From DASYYE01 sp035946955 (lineage in GTDB: Bacteria; Actinomycetota; Actinomycetes; Streptosporangiales; Streptosporangiaceae), in NCBI GenBank assembly GCA_035946955.1, contig DASYYE010000180.1, forward strand, positions 1 to 27,986: a stretch of DNA of 27,986 bases, given 5' to 3'. Below are positions 24,226-27,986 of this stretch, piece by piece. Each line of letters starts with the position of its first letter. Positions within the stretch are counted from its first letter, which is position 1. The notes beneath the pieces were generated by a model that worked only from the letters and a program-made list of their open reading frames with translations, was not told the DNA's origin and did not search any database. The position numbers were made by a program, and so were the translations under genes.

Positions 24226-24701
24226 CCCAACCTGGCCCGCTGACGCACCTGGATTCTGCTGGCCACGCCCGGATGGTGGACGTCTCGGCCAAGGACGTCT
24301 CGGTGCGGACGGCCCGGGCAGCCGGGCGGGTGCTCCTGTCCGACGAGGCGGTCCAGGCGCTGCGCTCCGGTGGGCTGCCCAAGGGTGATGCACTGGCGGT
24401 GGCCAGGATCGCGGGCATCCAGGGCGCCAAACGCACTCCCGACCTCGTGCCGCTGTGTCACCCCATCGCCCTGCACAGCGTCACGGTGGACCTGACCGTC
24501 GGCGACGGCGAGGTCGGCATCACGGCCACGGTCCGCACGGCGGACCGGACCGGGGTCGAGATGGAGGCCCTGACCGCCGTCTCGGTGGCCGCACTTGCGC
24601 TGATCGACATGGTGAAGGCGGTCGACCCCGCAGCCGTGGTCAGCGACGTCCGGGTCGAGGAGAAGACGGGCGGCAAGACAGGCACCTGGCGGCGGAGCTG
24701 A
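24222..24701 (+). CDS. moaC: Cyclic pyranopterin monophosphate synthase
   Basis: A 159-residue enzyme that, after MoaA, forms cyclic pyranopterin monophosphate from the GTP-derived precursor in molybdenum cofactor synthesis. Visible are ARMVDVSAKDVSVRTARAAG at the N-terminus, KGDALAVARIAGIQGAKRT, the near-invariant LVPLCHPIALHSV, and MEALTAVSVAALALIDMVKA, including the acidic and Lys residues near the active site (DMVKAVD). The length is typical. The start overlaps the end of the moeA-like gene (ATGA). Downstream, before mogA, there is a 126-bp gap with a strong hairpin. Confidence 0.95.
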   Translation: MTQPGPLTHLDSAGHARMVDVSAKDVSVRTARAAGRVLLSDEAVQALRSGGLPKGDALAVARIAGIQGAKRTPDLVPLCHPIALHSVTVDLTVGDGEVGITATVRTADRTGVEMEALTAVSVAALALIDMVKAVDPAAVVSDVRVEEKTGGKTGTWRRS

Positions 24702-24751
24702 CCGGGCGCATACCCCCGTCGTGCATGCCCAGACCATCACTGCGAACATGA

Positions 24752-24797
24752 TCGATGTACCGCTGCAGACAAAGGATTGTCCATAGCGGTACATCGA
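24752..24797. terminator. Long hairpin between moaC and mogA
   Basis: Outer arms 24752-24764 and 24785-24797 are perfect 13-bp complements. Inside them GACAA (24768-24772) pairs with TTGTC (24777-24781) around the tetraloop AGGA, giving a structured stem of about 18 pairs with one small internal loop. There is no T-tract. It may attenuate or terminate transcription before mogA, or act as a protein-binding site in DNA or RNA. Confidence 0.55.
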
Positions 24798-24827
24798 CGG
24801 TCCCCGCCACCGCTCAGGAGGGACACC

Positions 24828-25316
24828 ATGATCCGGGCACTAGCGGTCACCGTGTCCAACCGCGCCTCGGCCGGGGTCTATGAGGACCGGTCGGGGCCGT
24901 TGCTCGTGAGCCTGCTGACCGAGGCGGGATGTGAGGTGGACGGCCCGAAGGTGGTCCCGGACGGTGAGCCGGTCGAGGCGGCGCTCCGGGACGCGGTGGC
25001 AGCCGGGTACGACGTGGTGGTCACCACCGGGGGCACCGGCCTGACCCCCAGCGACCTCACTCCGGAGATGACCCGTCGGGTCCTCGACCGGGAGGTCCCC
25101 GGCATCGCAGAGGCGATCCGGGCCGCTGGTGTCACCGCGGGAGTCCCCGCTGCGATGCTCTCGCGCGGGCTGGCCGGGCTCGCCGGGACCGTCCTGGTCG
25201 TCAACCTGCCCGGCTCCTCGGGAGGGGTCCGGGACGCGATGAAAGTCCTCGCTCCCATCCTCAGGCACGCGGTCGAGCAAGCTCAGGGCGGCGATCACCC
25301 GCGTCCTCCTGTTTAG
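24828..25316 (+). CDS. MogA/MoaB-family molybdopterin adenylyltransferase
   Basis: A 162-residue protein of the MogA/MoaB family that adenylates molybdopterin before metal insertion. Conserved are AVTVSNRASAGVYEDRSGP (about residues 5-23), the TTGGTGLTPSDLTPE loop (about 66-80) that binds molybdopterin, and the LPGSSGGVRDAMKVL motif (about 135-149). An AGGAGG lies six bases before the ATG. It follows moaC after a hairpin and precedes an acetyltransferase gene by 90 bp. The N-terminal SNR motif and the length favour MogA over the MoeA-like domain. Whether it acts only for molybdenum cofactor or also with the adjacent Glp is unknown. Confidence 0.93.
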   Translation: MIRALAVTVSNRASAGVYEDRSGPLLVSLLTEAGCEVDGPKVVPDGEPVEAALRDAVAAGYDVVVTTGGTGLTPSDLTPEMTRRVLDREVPGIAEAIRAAGVTAGVPAAMLSRGLAGLAGTVLVVNLPGSSGGVRDAMKVLAPILRHAVEQAQGGDHPRPPV

Positions 25317-25406
25317 GGAATTCTTTGTCCTGAACCTGCCGCTTCCACCGAAGCAGGGATCGGCTGAGCCCGTGCGCCCTGTACCGCCGGAGGGAATGAT
25401 GGTTAC

Positions 25407-26093
25407 GTGGGTCGTATGCGCGGATGGCCGGTAACACTCGTCGAGGAAAACTTGCTCGACGCGCCGGTGGGGTTGCGCCCTGTCCGGGTGAGGGACGCCC
25501 GGCAGTGGCGCGACTCACGCGTGCGCAACGCGTCCTGGCTGCGGCCCTGGGAACCCACCAATCCGGAGACGCCGCTGTACCGGTCCGGCATCGGGCCATA
25601 CGTGGCGCTCGCGCGCACAATGCGGCGGGAGGCGAAGCAGGGCCTCGCGTTGCCGTGGGTGGTCACCTACGACGGGCGTTTCGCAGGCCAGCTCACGGTG
25701 GGCAGCATCATGTGGGGGTCAGCGCGGTCCGGCCAGGTCGGGTACTGGATCGATGGGGCCCTAGCGGGGCGGGGGATCATCCCCACCGCGATGGCCTTGG
25801 CGATCGACCATGCGTTCTTCGTGGTCGGGCTGCACCGGGTCGAGGCCAGTATCCGGCCGGAGAACCAGGCCAGCCGCCGGGTGGTGGAGAAACTCGGGTT
25901 CCGTGAGGAAGGTGTGCGCCGCCGCTACCTTCACATTGACGGATCCTGGCGGGACCACCTGTGTTACGCGCTCACGGCCGAGGAGGCTCATGGTGGGCTG
26001 CTGGCCCACTGGCGGTCCACCTTCTCGACGTCCCGGTCAGGGAAGGTGAGTTTAGCCGAACCCTGGTGGCCCTCACCTGTACAGCCCGGTTGA
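25407..26093 (+). CDS. GNAT-family N-acetyltransferase (RimJ/RimL-like)
   Basis: A 228-residue GNAT enzyme. The core reads PVGLRPVRVRDARQW at the start, LPWVVTYDGRFAGQLTVG, then VGYWIDGALAGRGIIPTAM, where GRGI lies in the acetyl-CoA binding loop (about 125-135), followed by the motif VEASIRPENQASRRVVEKLG typical of RimJ/RimL proteins. The start is GTG at 25407 (GGAGG 13 bases upstream) or ATG at 25416. The gene sits in the mogA-glpR interval as it does in many actinobacteria. The substrate is probably the N-terminus of a ribosomal or other protein; the exact target is unknown. Confidence 0.9.
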   Translation: MGRMRGWPVTLVEENLLDAPVGLRPVRVRDARQWRDSRVRNASWLRPWEPTNPETPLYRSGIGPYVALARTMRREAKQGLALPWVVTYDGRFAGQLTVGSIMWGSARSGQVGYWIDGALAGRGIIPTAMALAIDHAFFVVGLHRVEASIRPENQASRRVVEKLGFREEGVRRRYLHIDGSWRDHLCYALTAEEAHGGLLAHWRSTFSTSRSGKVSLAEPWWPSPVQPG

Positions 26094-26282
26094 TGCGGGC
26101 TGCGTGCCCGCTCAGTAGTAGGCAGCGGGTCATGACACAGCCGGAAATGTGCGGACGAGGAGTATATCCCGCACCGGTACTCCCCCTGATCTTGCGACAC
26201 ACCGGGCCGAATGCTCGTCATCACCCGCGCCGGCCCCTACGGTGCGTCACGTGAGCATGCCCGCTTCAGCAGGACGCCAGCC

Positions 26283-27149
26283 ATGAGCGGCGCGATCCTG
26301 TATGTCGCGATCGTGGCCATTTGGGCTGCCGTGCTCATGCCCCGCTGGCTCCGCCCGCGTTCGGGCATGGCCGGGGCGGATGGCGAGGCGACTGACCTGG
26401 TGGACACCGCCGGAACCGTCATCGACGAGGTGACGGACGCCGACGATCAGCCCCTCATGGTCGAGACCGCGGACCCGGAGTGGGTGGAGACCGCCTCACC
26501 GTGGAGTGCGGACGCGGCCTGGGAGAGGATCGGCGAAGAGGCCGACCGCCGGGAAGAGGAATCCGCCCGGCCGACCTCAGGTGCGAGGCAGGTGGCGGAG
26601 CCGGTGCCGCGCCCCCGTCAGCACCCGGTGCGCTCGCGGGCGCACCAGCGCGCCCGCGTCCTGGCGCAGCGGCGGGCCCGCACACTCCGGGCGCGCCGCC
26701 GCATGCTCATTACGCTCCTCCTGCTCACTGCCGTGGCCGCTGGGCTGGCATACGCCCACCTGGCCGCGCTGTGGGTGGTTGCACCTCCCGTGGGGGTGCT
26801 GTTTTGCTTCCTGGTCCTGCTCCGTGAGGCCGCGAATTCGGATGCCAAACAAAACCTCCGCCGCACTCAGGCAGCCCGCGCCCAGCACCGCGCACGCCTA
26901 GCACGTGAGGCTGAGCGCACCAAAGTCCCGGCCCCTGTGGAGGCTGCGGCGCCGGCCATGGCCATGGCGCCCTCGGAGGACACGGCACCGCCGGACAACA
27001 CCGTCTACGCGGTGCGCAGGCTCACTCCCAGACCAGAGCCTCGCCGTGAGCCAGAGCCGACCGCCCAGGTGATCAACATTTCGCAGCGGAGACGCACCGA
27101 CGTGTACGACCAGTACACCGACGCGGCACACCGCGCCGTCGGTGACTGA
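26283..27149 (+). CDS. glpR: Gephyrin-like molybdotransferase receptor GlpR (SepX homologue)
   Basis: A 288-residue membrane protein of the GlpR/SepX family. An N-terminal membrane helix (ILYVAIVAIWAAVLMPRWL, residues 5-23) is followed by a long acidic cytosolic stretch, a basic segment rich in Arg (RARVLAQRRARTLRARRR), a pair of membrane helices (MLITLLLLTAVAAGLAYAHL and WVVAPPVGVLFCFLVLL) and a polar tail rich in Pro and charged residues. In Corynebacterium this protein is the membrane receptor of the MoeA-like Glp; the Streptomyces relative, SepX, is needed for cell-division septa and membrane organisation. The ATG at 26283 was chosen because the helix begins right after it; a frame to 26211 stays open. 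It lies downstream of glp (23008) as the synteny predicts. Confidence 0.88.
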   Translation: MSGAILYVAIVAIWAAVLMPRWLRPRSGMAGADGEATDLVDTAGTVIDEVTDADDQPLMVETADPEWVETASPWSADAAWERIGEEADRREEESARPTSGARQVAEPVPRPRQHPVRSRAHQRARVLAQRRARTLRARRRMLITLLLLTAVAAGLAYAHLAALWVVAPPVGVLFCFLVLLREAANSDAKQNLRRTQAARAQHRARLAREAERTKVPAPVEAAAPAMAMAPSEDTAPPDNTVYAVRRLTPRPEPRREPEPTAQVINISQRRRTDVYDQYTDAAHRAVGD

Positions 27150-27190
27150 CACCAGCACTCACCACATTTGCTACGCTGACTCCGGTCCCA

Positions 27191-27264
27191 GGGGCTGTAG
27201 CGCAGTCCGGTAGCGCACCTCGTTCGCATCGAGGGGGTCAGGGGTTCAAATCCCCTCAGCTCCA
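27191..27264 (+). tRNA. tRNA-Ala (anticodon CGC)
   Basis: The cloverleaf folds as acceptor GGGGCTG / CAGCTCC with the G3-U70 pair typical of tRNA-Ala. The D-stem is GCGC/GCGC, the anticodon stem CCTCG/CGAGG with loop TTCGCAT (anticodon CGC), and the T-stem AGGGG/CCCCT. CC follows position 73, but a full CCA is not clear. A TACGCT 14 bases upstream may be the -10 box. Its 3' end abuts an integrase gene, marking an integration site. Confidence 0.95.
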
Positions 27265-27273
27265 CCCCAGGTC

Positions 27274-27307
27274 AAAGCCCGGTTCCGATCTTGGAACCGG
27301 GCTTTTT
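27274..27307. terminator. Rho-independent terminator after tRNA-Ala
   Basis: AAAGCCCGGTTCC (27274-27286) and GGAACCGGGCTTT (27293-27305) form a 13-bp stem with the loop GATCTT and a run of five T. It ends the tRNA-Ala transcript and, by symmetry, could also end the convergent integrase transcript. Confidence 0.9.
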
Positions 27308-27338
27308 CGATGCTGTACAACAGTGAAATACAGCAACC

Positions 27339-27986
27339 CTAGGTGTCCAGCCACTGGCCGAGCTTCTTGAGTGCGTCACGGGTGGCCTCCGAGGGAACCT
27401 CGGTATAGATCTCCATCGTGACCGCGATCTTGCTGTGGCGAAGAATCTGCATGGCCACGCGGGGGTGGATGTCGAGTGCGGCGAGCAGGGAGCCGCAGGT
27501 CTTCCGGGTGCCGTGCACGGTGATCTTGGAAATTCCCGCGCGTAGGATGCGGCGGTCAAAGCTGCGGTTGAAGTTTCGTGGCTCGATCGAGGTGCCGAGG
27601 CGGGTGGTGAACACCAGCCCTGTCTCGATCCAGGAGTCACCTGCATGGGCACGGTCGGCGTCCTGGTCCTCGCGTCGCAACTTCAATGCCGTGACACACA
27701 ATCCAGGCAGCGGCAGCGGCGCGTCCGATGACTCGGTCTTGGTCTGGCGGCGGACGAGCTGGTGCCGGACCCGCTGGAGCTGTTCCTCGATGCGCAGCTC
27801 CCCCACGTCCAGGTTGATGCGGTCCCAGGTGAGACCAAGGCGGCGCGCTGGGCCGCTCGCGCCGCCGTCGTGGCGGCCTTCGCCTGCGCTCCCGCCAGGG
27901 CTGCCGCTGCGGCGGGCCAAACGCCGGCCGGCTGGCGCGAAAAGCCAGAACTCCGGGCCGCCATGACAAGCAGTAGTCCGTGTCCA
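27339..27986 (-). CDS. Tyrosine recombinase/integrase, C-terminal part (runs off window)
   Basis: The reading frame is open from the stop at 27339 to the window edge. About the first 165 residues from the stop are a tyrosine recombinase catalytic domain: LGLTWDRINLDVGELRI, the beta-hairpin Lys in RRQTKTESSDAPLPLP, the HxxR box VHGTRKTCGSLL, the second His in LRHSKIAVTMEIY, and the nucleophile Tyr of that last motif. The first catalytic Arg box, expected as GLRRGEAL just before LGLTW, is not visible; the text before it (about 27850-27986) does not look like an integrase. The gene is therefore either truncated or rearranged there. It ends 75 bases from tRNA-Ala in the orientation typical of integrases next to att sites. 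Confidence 0.8.
   Translation of the reverse strand, partial: WTRTTACHGGPEFWLFAPAGRRLARRSGSPGGSAGEGRHDGGASGPARRLGLTWDRINLDVGELRIEEQLQRVRHQLVRRQTKTESSDAPLPLPGLCVTALKLRREDQDADRAHAGDSWIETGLVFTTRLGTSIEPRNFNRSFDRRILRAGISKITVHGTRKTCGSLLAALDIHPRVAMQILRHSKIAVTMEIYTEVPSEATRDALKKLGQWLDT

Larger units (their letters stand above)
27265..27986. mobile_element. Edge of an element integrated at tRNA-Ala(CGC)
   Basis: An integrase directly beyond the 3' end of a tRNA, pointing towards it, is the usual left end of an integrative element or prophage. The partner repeat is not in the window, so the length and type of the element cannot be told. Confidence 0.6.

Noticed and set aside
26159..26183. GGAGTA...TACTCC inverted repeat before glpR
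   Set aside because: The six-base arms with a 13-base spacer are too weak to call an operator or terminator.
27312..27336. GCTGTA...TACAGC inverted repeat between the terminator and the integrase end
   Set aside because: It could be an integrase arm-type site, but a single short dyad next to the gene end is not enough to claim it.

Overview
The window is chromosomal DNA from a high-GC actinobacterium. Evidence is GC-rich third codon positions, frequent GTG starts and ATGA-type coupled genes. The block galU / gephyrin-like moeA (glp) / moaC / mogA / acetyltransferase / glpR-sepX, with divergent 5-formyl-THF cyclo-ligase, FmdB and MTA phosphorylase, is typical of the phylum. A Streptosporangiales-like host is plausible but not proven by the sequence.

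Layout. 1-4700: a VOC-family gene converges on a receiver-only protein that lacks its phosphorylatable Asp; next comes a minus-strand two-component operon (small membrane protein, then a sodium:solute symporter fused through a STAC-like linker to a NarL-type histidine kinase, then a LuxR-type regulator). 4758-13075: a minus-strand Fe(II)/2-oxoglutarate-type oxygenase is divergent from a tightly coupled plus-strand operon of seven genes: inositol-3-phosphate synthase, UbiA-like EboC, a sugar-isomerase-like TIM barrel, EboA, EboB (TatD-like), EboE and EboF. This is an ebo-type cluster. The usual EboD (dehydroquinate-synthase-like) is absent, and another NAD-dependent cyclase, inositol phosphate synthase, stands at its head. 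I consider this the most interesting system here.

13244-19955: a mosaic accessory stretch. It holds an alpha/beta hydrolase, small hypothetical genes, an in-frame fusion of a truncated LuxR-type NB-ARC ATPase to a VOC domain, a DinB-like protein, a frameshifted VOC pseudogene, a 51-residue glycine-zipper membrane protein and a nucleotidyltransferase-like gene. A 24-bp inverted repeat lies at 18449-18505. A 43-nt copy of the 3' part of tRNA-Arg(CCT) lies 1263 bp from the intact tRNA. The two copies look like attL/attR of an integrated element remnant carrying a DUF6247/RelE-like toxin-antitoxin pair and a VOC gene, but no integrase.

20138-27149: the conserved core block. It covers methionine salvage, folate, UDP-glucose synthesis, molybdenum cofactor, and the Glp/GlpR (SepX) pair known from actinobacterial cell division. 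27191-27986: tRNA-Ala(CGC), a terminator and the C-terminal part of a tyrosine recombinase. This marks the edge of a second tRNA-linked integrated element that leaves the window.
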